From Winogradskya consettensis (lineage in GTDB: Bacteria; Actinomycetota; Actinomycetes; Mycobacteriales; Micromonosporaceae): DNA of 64,000 nt. Shown here in pieces: positions 44,189-52,856 of this stretch. Numbering within the stretch: the stretch's first letter is position 1; each line of letters opens with the position of its first letter. The notes under the pieces were generated by a model that did not search any database, was not told where the DNA came from, and saw nothing but the letters and a program-made list of their open reading frames with translations. Made by a program: the position numbers and the translations under genes. The stretch spans positions 62,001-126,000 of the forward strand of contig NZ_BOQP01000049.1 of assembly GCF_018332715.1 (NCBI RefSeq). Direction: 5' to 3'.

Positions 44189-44836
44189 TCAGGCGGCGCC
44201 GGTGCCCCACATGCTGGTGAAGGCGGCTGCTTCGCCGGCCAGCCAGCGTTCGACGTCGGCGGTTTTTGTGGTGGGGGCGGGGCGGTGGATCTGGGCTCGG
44301 CGGATGTCGATGAGGACCGGCTCCGCGTTGGGGAGGATCTGGTCCATGTGGCGGGTCATGAGGTGGAGGGTGGCGGTGATGACTTCGGGGGTGGGGGGTT
44401 CTTCGTCGAAGTGGAGGCGGACGGCTTCGCGGCGGTTGTCGGCGTACCTGAGGCCGAAGTGGGGGTTGATCTTTACGGCCAAGGGGCCGACGGAGGCCAG
44501 GGCTTCGCGGGTTTGGGCGAGGCCGACGTCGGTGGGGTCGCCGAGGGAATGGAGGTAGGTCAGGGCGCCGGTGCTCACCGCTTCGTAGAGCGGCTTCCAG
44601 CGGGGCTTGACGAGGTCGGTCACGCCGTTGAGGTAGGTGCCGCCGGTGCGGAAGGCGATGTCCGCCTTGAGGGCCTTGACGAGCTGGCTGTGCGGGTTGA
44701 AGCCGGTGCGGCGTTCGCGCTGGCGGCGCAGGCCACCGACGAACGTCGCCTTGGCAGGCCCGGTGCGGGCGACATAGCGGGTGAAGCCCAACATCGTTGC
44801 GTACGGCGGAAGGGTGGACAAAACGGGCGTTGTCAC
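44189..44836 (-). CDS. Conserved hypothetical protein (unknown family)
   Basis: A 215-residue soluble protein. GTG 44836 is chosen because GGGGAG lies six to seven bases upstream. Notable segments are MLGFTRYVARTGPAKATFV, GFNPHSQLVKALKADIAFR, LVKPRWKPLYEAVSTGALTYLH, VKINPHFGLRY and EAVRLHFDEE, then VITATLHLMTRHMDQILP and AEPVLIDIRRAQIH. The conserved-looking Trp, His and Glu residues suggest an enzyme or nucleic-acid-binding protein, but I do not recognise the family. It is a single gene between a repeat-rich gap and a toxin-antitoxin pair. Confidence 0.75.
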   Translation of the reverse strand: MTTPVLSTLPPYATMLGFTRYVARTGPAKATFVGGLRRQRERRTGFNPHSQLVKALKADIAFRTGGTYLNGVTDLVKPRWKPLYEAVSTGALTYLHSLGDPTDVGLAQTREALASVGPLAVKINPHFGLRYADNRREAVRLHFDEEPPTPEVITATLHLMTRHMDQILPNAEPVLIDIRRAQIHRPAPTTKTADVERWLAGEAAAFTSMWGTGAA

Positions 44837-44981
44837 GATGATCTCCCCGCAGGTCAGTAGCCCTTTTAGTACACACATTCTAATCGACGGGTACGACATT
44901 CCACAGAGGTGTGGTGATCAACTGGGTGTCGCGTTCTCGCGAATGCTGCATGCCGTGGTGGGCGGCGGTCCGGGGCCGGAA

Positions 44982-45698
44982 TCACCCTTCGAGATACTTG
45001 TCCCAGTCGGGGCCGGTCTCGTGGGAACCGGGTGCTGCGTTCTCGCCCGCGGTCCTCTCCCGGAGGTCGTCCACCCAACCGGCTGCCCACATCCGAAGCT
45101 CGTGCAACTCGTTCTCGGACAGGCCGTAGTCGAAGAACCGGGCATCGGCGCGCAGCTCGGCCGCGCCAAGACGGTCCATGAGGTCAGCCAGAGAGAATTC
45201 TGGTAGGTGCGCGGCGCCGAGGCGTTCCAGATCTCTGAGGGAATATCCGCCGCGGATGTGAGCGGCGTAGACGTCGATGAAGTCCCGGTGCATGGCCCGG
45301 TCGTGCAGCGCACCGACCTTCAAGCCAACGGCGTCATCGAGGGCAAGCACTGGACCGATGTCCAGCAGGACCGGGGGTCCGATGGCTTCTTTCAGCAGAT
45401 CGACCTCACACATCTCGCCGCCGGTGGTGACCTCGAGCCGAGCCATCAGCGGAGACGATTCCACGACAGCGACGGTGAAGCCCTCGGCCCGGTACGCGTC
45501 AGCGAGCCGATCGGTGATGTCGCCGAGCGGTAATGGGGACGCGGTGGCCAGGTCCAAGTCGCGTGACGGGCGTTCGGTGAGCCGGTGTGCGCTGATGGCG
45601 TAGCCGCCGGCGAGGACCAGGCCAAGCTCATCACCCGTGTTGAAGGCGATCCGGGCCAACTGCTCGTGTAACCGGTCCACCTGGTCAGGCCGCGGCAA
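44982..45698 (-). CDS. AbiEii-like nucleotidyltransferase (toxin of a type IV-like toxin-antitoxin pair)
   Basis: A 238-residue protein of the AbiEii/AbiGii nucleotidyltransferase family. The diagnostic segment is LVLAGGYAISAHRLTERPSRDLDLAT, which carries the GG and the metal-binding DxD of the polymerase-beta-like fold. CEVDLLKEAIGPPV supplies the third Asp. The C-terminal helical part follows, including HDRAMHRDFIDVYAAH. Family toxins add nucleotides to tRNA or other targets and arrest growth. The TTG at 45698 overlaps the upstream partner gene by 14 bp; GTG 45680 is an alternative. Confidence 0.85.
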   Translation of the reverse strand: MPRPDQVDRLHEQLARIAFNTGDELGLVLAGGYAISAHRLTERPSRDLDLATASPLPLGDITDRLADAYRAEGFTVAVVESSPLMARLEVTTGGEMCEVDLLKEAIGPPVLLDIGPVLALDDAVGLKVGALHDRAMHRDFIDVYAAHIRGGYSLRDLERLGAAHLPEFSLADLMDRLGAAELRADARFFDYGLSENELHELRMWAAGWVDDLRERTAGENAAPGSHETGPDWDKYLEG

Positions 45699-46008
45699 GC
45701 GCAGGAAGGCGCGACTCCCAGACGCTGATCAGATTTCGCGCCGTCAGACGCCGGATGCTGGGCCAGTCGGCTACAAGATGCTGGGTATGCACCCACCGGG
45801 CGAGGTCCTCGCGCCGACCTTCGCCGAGCAGCGTCGTGTACAGGGTCAGTCGTTCGTGCTGGTCACTTACATCGAACGAGGACCGGCCCGACCAGGACAA
45901 CCGATTGGGCAACGCGACAACTCCGGCCGCCGGACCGGTGAACTCTTCCCAGGCCGGGATTCGGCCCGCCATCTGCCCGGTCCTGGCCAGCGTCTGGTTG
46001 ATGCTCAC
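45685..46008 (-). CDS. Small partner (putative antitoxin) of AbiEii-like toxin
   Basis: A 107-residue protein starting at GTG 46008. It reads SINQTLARTGQMAGRIPAW, EEFTGPAAGVVALPNRLSWSG, then ERLTLYTTLLGEGRREDLARW and RNLISVWESRLP. It overlaps the toxin gene by about 14 bp, which is usual for toxin-antitoxin operons. From memory, similar short proteins precede AbiEii-type genes in many actinobacteria. The helix-rich C-terminus may bind the toxin, but no DNA-binding motif is obvious. Confidence 0.7.
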   Translation of the reverse strand: MSINQTLARTGQMAGRIPAWEEFTGPAAGVVALPNRLSWSGRSSFDVSDQHERLTLYTTLLGEGRREDLARWVHTQHLVADWPSIRRLTARNLISVWESRLPALAAA

Positions 46009-46056
46009 CCGGGCATTATCCACCGTCCGGAGGCGGACCGGGAACCGTCGGCCGGG

Positions 46057-46308
46057 ATGATGGGCTTCATGAAGGCCGAGGATGTCCACTTCCTGATCCT
46101 GTATCGGACTCCGGAGCGGTGGCGGACCACCGTCGCCGGGCCGGGTGGGATGGCCTGCGGCGGGTTGGCCGGCACCCCGCCTGATGCGCCGTTCGAGGAG
46201 GCCGAGCGGGAGTTCCGCGAGATCCTCGCCGAGGTGTGGGGCGTGGAGCGGGAGATCGCCTGGACCGAGACCAGGCCCGGCTGGTGGAACGCCGATTTGA
46301 AGGGGTGA
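46057..46308 (+). CDS. Small conserved hypothetical protein upstream of esterase
   Basis: An 83-residue acidic protein from ATG 46057 (46069 is possible). It reads MKAEDVHFLILYRTPERWRTT, then PPDAPFEEAEREFREILAEVWG, EIAWTETRPGWWNADLKG. The stop lies three bases before the esterase start, so the two are co-translated. Coding-type third-position GC is clear. I do not recognise the family. It is divergent from the toxin-antitoxin pair with a 48-bp shared promoter region. Confidence 0.72.
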   Translation: MMGFMKAEDVHFLILYRTPERWRTTVAGPGGMACGGLAGTPPDAPFEEAEREFREILAEVWGVEREIAWTETRPGWWNADLKG

Positions 46309-46311
46309 TTT

Positions 46312-47079
46312 ATGGCTTTGATCCGATGTGACTTCTACTCCGAGGCGCTCGAGGTGAGCACCTCCATGACCGTGCTGCTCCCTGGGCAGGCCCGTAGCCA
46401 GATCGGCATCGAGGGCCACGCGGGCGACGCCGCGCCGCCGGTGCTCTATCTGCTGCACGGGCTGACCGATGACGACACCGCCTGGACCCGATACACCAGC
46501 ATTGAGCGGTACGCCGCCGCCAAGGGGCTCGCCGTGGTCATGCCGCAGGTGCATCGCAGTTTCTACGCCGATGAGCGGCACGGCATGAAGTTCTGGACGT
46601 TCCTGTCGGAGGAGCTGCCCGCCGTGGTGAAGTCCTTCTTCAACGTGTCGACGGCGCGGGAGGACACGTTCGTGGCGGGGCTCTCGATGGGTGGCTACGG
46701 CGCTTTCAAGTGGGCGCTCCGGCAGCCCGAGCGGTTCGCGGCGGCGGCCAGCCTGTCGGGGGCGCTCGATACGGCGTACATGTATGAGCATGACAAGCGC
46801 GCGCACATCACCGTACTGATGGAACGGGTTTTCGGTGGCAGGCCGGGTGAGGGGGACGACTTGCTGGACCTGGTCAAGGCCGCGCCGAAAGACCTGCCGC
46901 AGCTGTTGCTGCGGTGCGGGACAGAGGATCACCTGCTGGTCCACAACGAGCGGTTCGTCGAGGCGGCGCGGAGCGGCGGAGTCGAGATCGACGCGGAGTT
47001 CGGGCCGGGTGAGCACGAGTGGGGCTACTGGGACACGCAGATCCAGCAGGTGCTCGACCGGTTACCGATCAAGCGTTAG
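46312..47079 (+). CDS. Alpha/beta-hydrolase esterase (FrmB/EstA, esterase D-like)
   Basis: A 255-residue cytosolic esterase. Oxyanion motif LYLLHGLTDDDTAW is followed by the nucleophile elbow GLSMGGYGA. The Asp lies in GTEDHLLVHNERF and the His in GEHEWGYWD, a complete triad. The N-terminus (FYSEALEVSTSMTVLLP) is typical of the esterase D/tributyrin esterase family, which includes S-formylglutathione hydrolases. Substrate uncertain. The stop overlaps that of the convergent receptor gene by four bases. Confidence 0.9.
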   Translation: MALIRCDFYSEALEVSTSMTVLLPGQARSQIGIEGHAGDAAPPVLYLLHGLTDDDTAWTRYTSIERYAAAKGLAVVMPQVHRSFYADERHGMKFWTFLSEELPAVVKSFFNVSTAREDTFVAGLSMGGYGAFKWALRQPERFAAAASLSGALDTAYMYEHDKRAHITVLMERVFGGRPGEGDDLLDLVKAAPKDLPQLLLRCGTEDHLLVHNERFVEAARSGGVEIDAEFGPGEHEWGYWDTQIQQVLDRLPIKR

Positions 47080-48626
47080 AACTGCAGCGCCGAGGCCATC
47101 TTGGCTTGCTCCTCCAGGACGTCGTTCATGCGTGCCTGGACAGCGTCCATCTGCCCGATCGTGTCGCTGGTGGTAAGGATGCCGGCGGAGACCGTACGCG
47201 CGCTGTTCTGAATGCCGGTGATCTGTTCGGCGACGCGCTGGGTGGCCTCGGCGGTCTCCCGTGCCAGGTCCTTGACCTCGCCGGCGACGACCGCGAAGCC
47301 CCGGCCGACCTCACCCGCCCGGGCGGCCTCGATGGTGGCGTTCAGGGCGAGCAGGTTGGTCTGGTCGGCGATCGACGAGATGATTTTGATGACGTCGCCG
47401 ATCGCGGTGGAGGCCTGGCCGAGGGCTTCGACCTCCTGGGTCATGTCGGAGGCGCGGGCGACGGCGTCCTGGGCGACCCGGGTCGCGTCGTCGCTGGCCG
47501 CGCGCAGGCGGGAGACGGTGTCGAGCAGGTCGCGGGAGTTGGCTGAGGAGATCTCGTTGCCGCGGACGATGTCGAGCCGCTGCGACACGAGCTGCTGGAC
47601 GTTGCGCAGCGCGGAGGCGCGGGAGTCCGAGAGCTCGATGAAGTTGGTGGTGAAGAAGTCCATCGTGCCGATGATCTTGCCGTGGCTGAGGATCGGGAAA
47701 CAGACGCCGGAACGTACGCCGGCCCGCTGCGCGGCGGGTGCGCGTACGCAGTCCGTGAGCTCGCCGATGTCGCGTACGAAGACCAGGTCCTTCGCCCGCC
47801 ACGCGCGTCCGGAAAGTCCGACGCCCTCCGCGAACGTCGCGGCGAGGGTGACCTTGCGGAACTCGTCACCGGCGGAGCCCGACTCGACCTTGAACTTGAG
47901 GACGTTGTCGTCCTCGTCGATCTCCCAGAATGATCCGTACGCCCAGCCGAACGCCGTGCGGACCGACTCGAGGGCGATCCGCAGTGTCGATGCGGAGTCG
48001 ACGGCCTCGCCCAGCGCGGTGACGACGCTCGTGACGGCGAGCCGGTCATCGGCGACCTGGCGCAGCTCGGCGGAGGCGAGGGCGGTGAACCGGGCCTGCT
48101 CGGCGATGCGGGCGATCGAGGCCCATTTCTCGCTGCGGGGGCCGTCGATGTAGAGCGGCTCGGCGGAGTAGTACTCGAGCACCGCGATGATCTTGTTGTC
48201 GCGCAGCACGGGGCTGATGATGGCGGCGTGCATGCCGTGTTTCGACGCGGCCTGGCAGCGCTGGCAGTCCTCGCACCGGGTCATGTCGTCGACGTAGACC
48301 GACTGCTTGGTGCGGACCGCGCGCCCGACCAGTCCCGCGTCGGCCGGCACCGGCTTGCCCTGGATGACGTTCTGCATCTCGCGGATCAGCGTGCCGGTCT
48401 CGTACGTCACCGTCATCTGGCCGTTGCCGGTGGGCAGCCAGACCGCGCCGTAGCTGAAGTTGTGCGAGCTGACCGTGCTGTCGACGGTGATCTGCCAGGC
48501 AGCCTGCTCGTCCTCGGCCGCGCCGAGATCCATGATCAGCTTCTCGAGGCTCTCGACGTCCCGCGGAATGGCACGCGTCTGGTCGACCTTGCTTGCGGCC
48601 GACCTCGACCGGAATGAGACCACCAC
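47076..48626 (-). CDS. Soluble GAF-GAF methyl-accepting chemotaxis-type receptor with cysteine cluster
   Basis: A 516-residue cytosolic receptor. GTG 48626 (or 48623) has AGGAG upstream. GAF1 spans about 30-185 and holds MTRCEDCQRCQAASKHG, a CxxCxxC cluster suited to metal, heme or redox sensing. GAF2 spans about 200-345. The MCP signalling domain from about 380 to the end has the conserved tip IADQTNLLALNATIEAARAG, then FAVVAGEVKDLA. There are no membrane helices. MCP-type proteins normally control CheA; no che genes are present here, so it may act on a distant chemotaxis array or on another partner. Confidence 0.92.
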   Translation of the reverse strand: MVVSFRSRSAASKVDQTRAIPRDVESLEKLIMDLGAAEDEQAAWQITVDSTVSSHNFSYGAVWLPTGNGQMTVTYETGTLIREMQNVIQGKPVPADAGLVGRAVRTKQSVYVDDMTRCEDCQRCQAASKHGMHAAIISPVLRDNKIIAVLEYYSAEPLYIDGPRSEKWASIARIAEQARFTALASAELRQVADDRLAVTSVVTALGEAVDSASTLRIALESVRTAFGWAYGSFWEIDEDDNVLKFKVESGSAGDEFRKVTLAATFAEGVGLSGRAWRAKDLVFVRDIGELTDCVRAPAAQRAGVRSGVCFPILSHGKIIGTMDFFTTNFIELSDSRASALRNVQQLVSQRLDIVRGNEISSANSRDLLDTVSRLRAASDDATRVAQDAVARASDMTQEVEALGQASTAIGDVIKIISSIADQTNLLALNATIEAARAGEVGRGFAVVAGEVKDLARETAEATQRVAEQITGIQNSARTVSAGILTTSDTIGQMDAVQARMNDVLEEQAKMASALQF

Positions 48627-48643
48627 GAACTCCTGTCACTCGA

Positions 48644-48657
48644 AACGCGTTCGCGTT
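48644..48657. promoter_or_regulatory. Short palindrome upstream of the receptor gene
   Basis: AACGCG-TT-CGCGTT is an exact 14-bp dyad 18 bases upstream of the receptor start, within the 163-bp divergent region shared with the papain-like protease gene. It is a candidate operator only. Confidence 0.3.
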
Positions 48658-48789
48658 CCCACATCATCGGACAGGAAGGACGTTGCGGACGGCGGAATGC
48701 CAGAACCCGGGCGCTACCCCTCAACCGGCGCGGCAAAAGACCGATCTGTTGCGTTGACACCGCAGCAGTGCCGAGGAATGGAGTGCAGG

Positions 48790-50940
48790 ATGCCGCGCGC
48801 CGCCGCCCGAGCGACGACGACGACCTTCGCGGTCCTGCTCGTCGCCCTGATAACGCTGTTGACGGGTGCCCATCCGGGGTTCGCCGCGGCCGGGGACGAG
48901 CCCGAGGAGATCGCCGACACCCAGCCCCACGTCGGCGGTTACATCGCCAGCACCGAGCTGCAGGCCGCCACCCCCGGCACGGCGCAGGGCGTTCCCGCGA
49001 GCGTCGACCTGCGGCCGTACGCTCCCGCGGTCGGCGATCAGGGTTCCGTCGGCCAGTGCGTCGCATGGACGATCTCGCGCAACCTCATGGGTTACTACGC
49101 CGGCCGCAGCGGTGGCGTCGACACCCCGTACGCCCCGCTCTTCCTCTACATGCGCAACGTCACCGCCGGCGGCGCTCCGAACCGCGGCCTCAACCCGGAC
49201 ACGGTGCTCGCCAACGTGCAGGCGAACGGCGTCGACAGCCAGGACGACTACTTCCAGGGCACCAGCAACTACAAGGTGGCCCCGACGTCGTCGCAGATCT
49301 CGAACGCCACGAACTACCGCGTGACCGGCTGGACCCGGCTGTGGAGCGGCGCGAACCAGGGCGCCAACGCGCAGACCGCCGTCCAGCAGGCGCTGGCCGC
49401 CGGCACCCCGGTCGCCATCGGCTTCTCGGTGTTCCAGGACTTCATGGATCTCGGGGCGCACAGCCTCTACAGCACCACGAGCGGCACCAGCCTCGGCGGC
49501 CACATGGTCACCGCGTTCGGCTACGACGCGGACGGCGTCTACCTGCGCAACCAGTGGGGAACCGGCTGGGGCAACGACGGTGATGCCCACGTCTCGTGGA
49601 GCTTCATCGAGACGGTGGTCTCCGGCGCGTACACCATCTCCGGGGTCTCCACGCCCTCCAGCCCGATCGGCGTGACCCCGCAGGTCACCGCGCTCTCGAC
49701 GAGCAAGGGCCCGGCCGGCACCTCCGTGACCATCACCGGTGGCGGTCTGGTCAAGGCGACCGCGGTCCGCTTCGGCGGCACCTCGGCGACGTTCTCCAGG
49801 AGCACCACGAACGGCGTCACGCGGCTGCTGGCCACGGCACCCGTACACGCCGGCGGTCCTGCCGATGTCACCGTCACGAACCCGACCGGTACCAGCGACT
49901 CGAGCGGGACGGGCGACGACTTCACGTTCACCCAGTCGCCGCCGACGCTGTCCGGGATCGCGCCCAGCACCACGAGTCAGGCGGGCGGCGCGACCATCAC
50001 GCTGACCGGCGCCAACCTGAGCGGCGCGACGGTGAAGGTCGGCACGACGGTGGTCACGCCGGGCTCCGTGACCGACACCAGCATCACGTTCGTCGCCCCG
50101 GCGCGGACCACGGGCAACGTCCCGGTCACGGTCACCACGAGCGGCGGCACCAGCAGCGCCCGCTACCTCACGTTCGTCGCCGGCAGCGTCCCCACGATCA
50201 CCACGCTGACGCCGAGTTCGGGGGCCAGCACGGCGACCACGATCGTCGTCGTCACCGGCACCAACCTCAGCAACATCCGATCGGTGAAGCTGGGTACGAC
50301 CACGCTCAGCTACACCGTGGTCAGCTCCACCTCGCTGAAGATCTTCGTGAAGGCCCGGCCCTCCGGCGCGGCGTCCCTGGTCGTGACGACCGCCGCGGGC
50401 ACGAGCAACGCGCTGCCCTGGACCGCGGTCACCCCGACGCGCCCGGCGATCAGCTCGCTCAGCCCCGCCACCGGCCTGACCACCACGTCGACCGTGGTCA
50501 CCGTCAACGGCTCCGGCTTCACCGGCGCGACGCGACTCTCGCTCGGCGGCAGGGCGCTGTCCTTCACCCGGCTGTCCGCCACTCAGCTGCGCTTCACCGC
50601 CCCTGCGCGCCGCGCAGGCAAGGTCAACGTCGTCGTGGTCGGGCCGGGCGGCACCAGCGCCGGCAAATCCTTCACGTACGCCACCAGCGTCGCCCCCGTG
50701 ATGAGCTCGCTCAGCCGCACGACGGGCAGCACGAAGGGCATGACCACCACGACGGTGACCGGGCGTTACCTGAGCAAGGTCACCGTCGTCACCTCGGCGG
50801 GCAAGCGCACCAGCTTCAAGCGCGTCAACGACACGAAGATGACGGTGACGCTGGTCCGCCACGCCGCCGGGGCCGTCACCATCCAGGCGACGTCGGCCGG
50901 CGGCAGGAGCAACGGACTCAGGTTCACCTACGTGAACTAG
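48790..50940 (+). CDS. Secreted papain-like (C1) cysteine protease with TIG/IPT repeats
   Basis: A 716-residue exported protein. ATG 48790 (48778 possible) gives a signal peptide ending near GFAAA. The C1A domain spans about 65-285: oxyanion Q84 and catalytic C90 in GDQGSVGQCVAW, H238 in GGHMVTAFGYD and N254 in LRNQWGTGWGNDGDAH. From about 295 to the end come five IPT/TIG Ig-like repeats, each with GTSVTITG, GATITLTG, TTIVVVTG, TVVTVNG or MTTTTVTG turns. Bacterial papain-like proteases with adhesive Ig repeats are uncommon. It may degrade or bind extracellular proteins. The gene ends two bases before the stop of the convergent PAC2 gene. Confidence 0.9.
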   Translation: MPRAAARATTTTFAVLLVALITLLTGAHPGFAAAGDEPEEIADTQPHVGGYIASTELQAATPGTAQGVPASVDLRPYAPAVGDQGSVGQCVAWTISRNLMGYYAGRSGGVDTPYAPLFLYMRNVTAGGAPNRGLNPDTVLANVQANGVDSQDDYFQGTSNYKVAPTSSQISNATNYRVTGWTRLWSGANQGANAQTAVQQALAAGTPVAIGFSVFQDFMDLGAHSLYSTTSGTSLGGHMVTAFGYDADGVYLRNQWGTGWGNDGDAHVSWSFIETVVSGAYTISGVSTPSSPIGVTPQVTALSTSKGPAGTSVTITGGGLVKATAVRFGGTSATFSRSTTNGVTRLLATAPVHAGGPADVTVTNPTGTSDSSGTGDDFTFTQSPPTLSGIAPSTTSQAGGATITLTGANLSGATVKVGTTVVTPGSVTDTSITFVAPARTTGNVPVTVTTSGGTSSARYLTFVAGSVPTITTLTPSSGASTATTIVVVTGTNLSNIRSVKLGTTTLSYTVVSSTSLKIFVKARPSGAASLVVTTAAGTSNALPWTAVTPTRPAISSLSPATGLTTTSTVVTVNGSGFTGATRLSLGGRALSFTRLSATQLRFTAPARRAGKVNVVVVGPGGTSAGKSFTYATSVAPVMSSLSRTTGSTKGMTTTTVTGRYLSKVTVVTSAGKRTSFKRVNDTKMTVTLVRHAAGAVTIQATSAGGRSNGLRFTYVN

Positions 50941-50942
50941 CG

Positions 50943-51848
50943 CTACTCACTGTCGCGGCTCTGCTCGGCGAGGAAGCGCTCCAGCTCGGCACCCAGCTCG
51001 TCCGCGCTCGGCAGGCTGCTGCCCGGCTCGGCGAGCAGGCTGGCGTCCCGGCCGCGCAGGAACGCGTCGTACTGAGCCTCCAGCGACGTGACCAGCCGAC
51101 TGGCCTGCTCGTCATCGGCGACCTGCTTGTCGACCTCGTCGCGGACCTCGTCCGCCGCCTCGTGCAGGGCGGCGGTCGGCAGGACCAGCCCGGTGGTGTT
51201 GGCCACCGACTCGATCAGCAGCTCGGCCGCGGCGGGATACGTGGTCTGGGCGAGGTAGTGCGGGACGTGGGCGGCGTAGCCCATGGCGTCGTGACCGGCC
51301 TCGCCGAGCCGGAACTCGAGCAGGCTGCCGACGCTGGCCGGGACCTGGACCCGCTGCAGCCAGGACTCGTGCTCGCCGAGGAGACGCTTCTCGGTGGCGT
51401 GCGCGGTGACGCTGACCGGGCGGGTGTGCGGCACCGCCATCGGGATCGCGTTGAGCCCGACGGTGACGCTGACCCCGAAATGCTCGATCAGGGTTTGCAC
51501 GGCCTTGATGAACCGTTCCCACTGCAGGTCGGGCTCCGGGCCGGCGAGCAGCAGAAAGCTCGTGCCGGTGAGGTCCTTGACCAGGTGGAGGGCGAGGCTG
51601 GGCTGCTCGTAGCTCTCCCAGTGGTCCTCGACGAAGATCATCGGGGGCCGCCGCGACCGGTAGTCGAGGAGCTGGTCGAGGTCGAAGGTCGCGACGACCT
51701 CGTTCTCGAAGTGCTCCAGCAGGTGTTCGCGGGACAGCTGGATGGCGCTGCCGGCGTCGACGAACCCGGTGAGAGCCTGGACGAGCACCACGCCGTCCAG
51801 GTCAGGCAGGTCGTCGGCCAACTCGTAGAGCCCGTGTGGGTCGAGCAC
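50943..51848 (-). CDS. PAC2-family protein
   Basis: A 301-residue protein of the actinobacterial PAC2 (proteasome assembly chaperone 2-like) family. GTG 51848 is chosen because GAGGAGG lies eight bases upstream and the product then begins LDPHGLYELADDLPDLDG as in its relatives. Typical features are VLVQALTGFVDAGSAIQL, DHWESYEQPSLALHLVKDL, FLLLAGPEPDLQWERF and GLNAIPMAVPHTRP. An acidic helical C-terminus follows. The role in bacteria is unknown; it often occurs near proteasome genes in actinobacteria, but not here. Confidence 0.9.
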   Translation of the reverse strand: MLDPHGLYELADDLPDLDGVVLVQALTGFVDAGSAIQLSREHLLEHFENEVVATFDLDQLLDYRSRRPPMIFVEDHWESYEQPSLALHLVKDLTGTSFLLLAGPEPDLQWERFIKAVQTLIEHFGVSVTVGLNAIPMAVPHTRPVSVTAHATEKRLLGEHESWLQRVQVPASVGSLLEFRLGEAGHDAMGYAAHVPHYLAQTTYPAAAELLIESVANTTGLVLPTAALHEAADEVRDEVDKQVADDEQASRLVTSLEAQYDAFLRGRDASLLAEPGSSLPSADELGAELERFLAEQSRDSE

Positions 51849-52104
51849 GCTGCGGACCTCCTCATGACAATGCCCGTTGGACGCGGGCATTGTCTCTGCA
51901 ACAACCGGCCGTCCGGGTTCATTCCGTAATGACGATGATCTTCCACTAAAGGTGCGACCCGCTCGGAACTGGGCGGACCGGTGAGGGTTCCGGTGAGTCA
52001 CGGCCCTGCTGCACAAAGTTCTGTACGCCACCACGTTGCCGTGCACGTGCATCTGCAAGGCACAATGGTGATCAGGTCCACTCTTCGTCCCTCGGAGCGA
52101 TCTG

Positions 52105-52788
52105 GTGAACGATTCCGCCGTACCCCCGTCACCGACCATGTCCGACGACGACACCGGCCCACCCGGGTCCCTCTGGACCAGGATGAAAGCCGATCCCCAG
52201 TACGCCCCCGAGCACCTCGCCCTCGAAGCGGTCCGCCGCCTCGGCCCCGAGGCCCAGCACTGGGCCGACCATGCCCGCCTGGAGCACCCGGACGTCACCC
52301 CCGACGCCCTGGCCCAGCAGGCCGCCCGCCGTTTCATCAACCACGCCCGCCTCTCCGGTGCCGTCTCCGGCGCCACCGGTCTGCCCGGCGCGGTCGTCGA
52401 CGTCGGGGTCCTCGCCTGGACCCAGTCGCGGATGGTGCTGCACATCGCCGCGGCGTACGGCATCGACCCTGCCGATCCGGAGCGCGCCACCGACCTGCTC
52501 ATCCTGCAGAAGGTGCACAAGCTCGCCACGACCGCGCGGCTCGCCCTCGGCGTCGCCGCGGGCCGGGAACGAGCCAGCAGGCTCTTCGCCGACACCGCGG
52601 CCCGCCCGCTCACCGGCATGATGGTCAAACTGAGCGTCAAACTCGCCCAGATGGCCGGCGTCCGCGCGGTCAAGCGGATGTTCGCCAAGGTGATCCCCGG
52701 CGCCGCGGTGATCCTCGGCACCTGGGTCAACTCGGCGGCAACCAAAGACCTCGCCACTCGCACCCGGCAGCTCTACAGCCCCGCCTAA
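52105..52788 (+). CDS. EcsC-family protein
   Basis: A 227-residue protein starting at GTG 52105 with GGAG upstream. After a disordered Pro/Asp-rich N-terminus the EcsC domain (about 45-215) includes AARRFINHARLSGAVSGATG, then PGAVVDVGVLAWTQSRMVLHIAAAYG and KVIPGAAVILGTWVNSAAT. Two amphipathic or membrane-associated Gly/Ala-rich helices are typical. The function of this family is not established. A divergent promoter with PAC2 occupies 51849-52104. Confidence 0.85.
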   Translation: MNDSAVPPSPTMSDDDTGPPGSLWTRMKADPQYAPEHLALEAVRRLGPEAQHWADHARLEHPDVTPDALAQQAARRFINHARLSGAVSGATGLPGAVVDVGVLAWTQSRMVLHIAAAYGIDPADPERATDLLILQKVHKLATTARLALGVAAGRERASRLFADTAARPLTGMMVKLSVKLAQMAGVRAVKRMFAKVIPGAAVILGTWVNSAATKDLATRTRQLYSPA

Positions 52789-52856
52789 AGAGTCCCCTCC
52801 GACGGTCGATGGGTCCCGGGTAACGGACGGGATCCACCTACCGCGGGGAGACAGGA

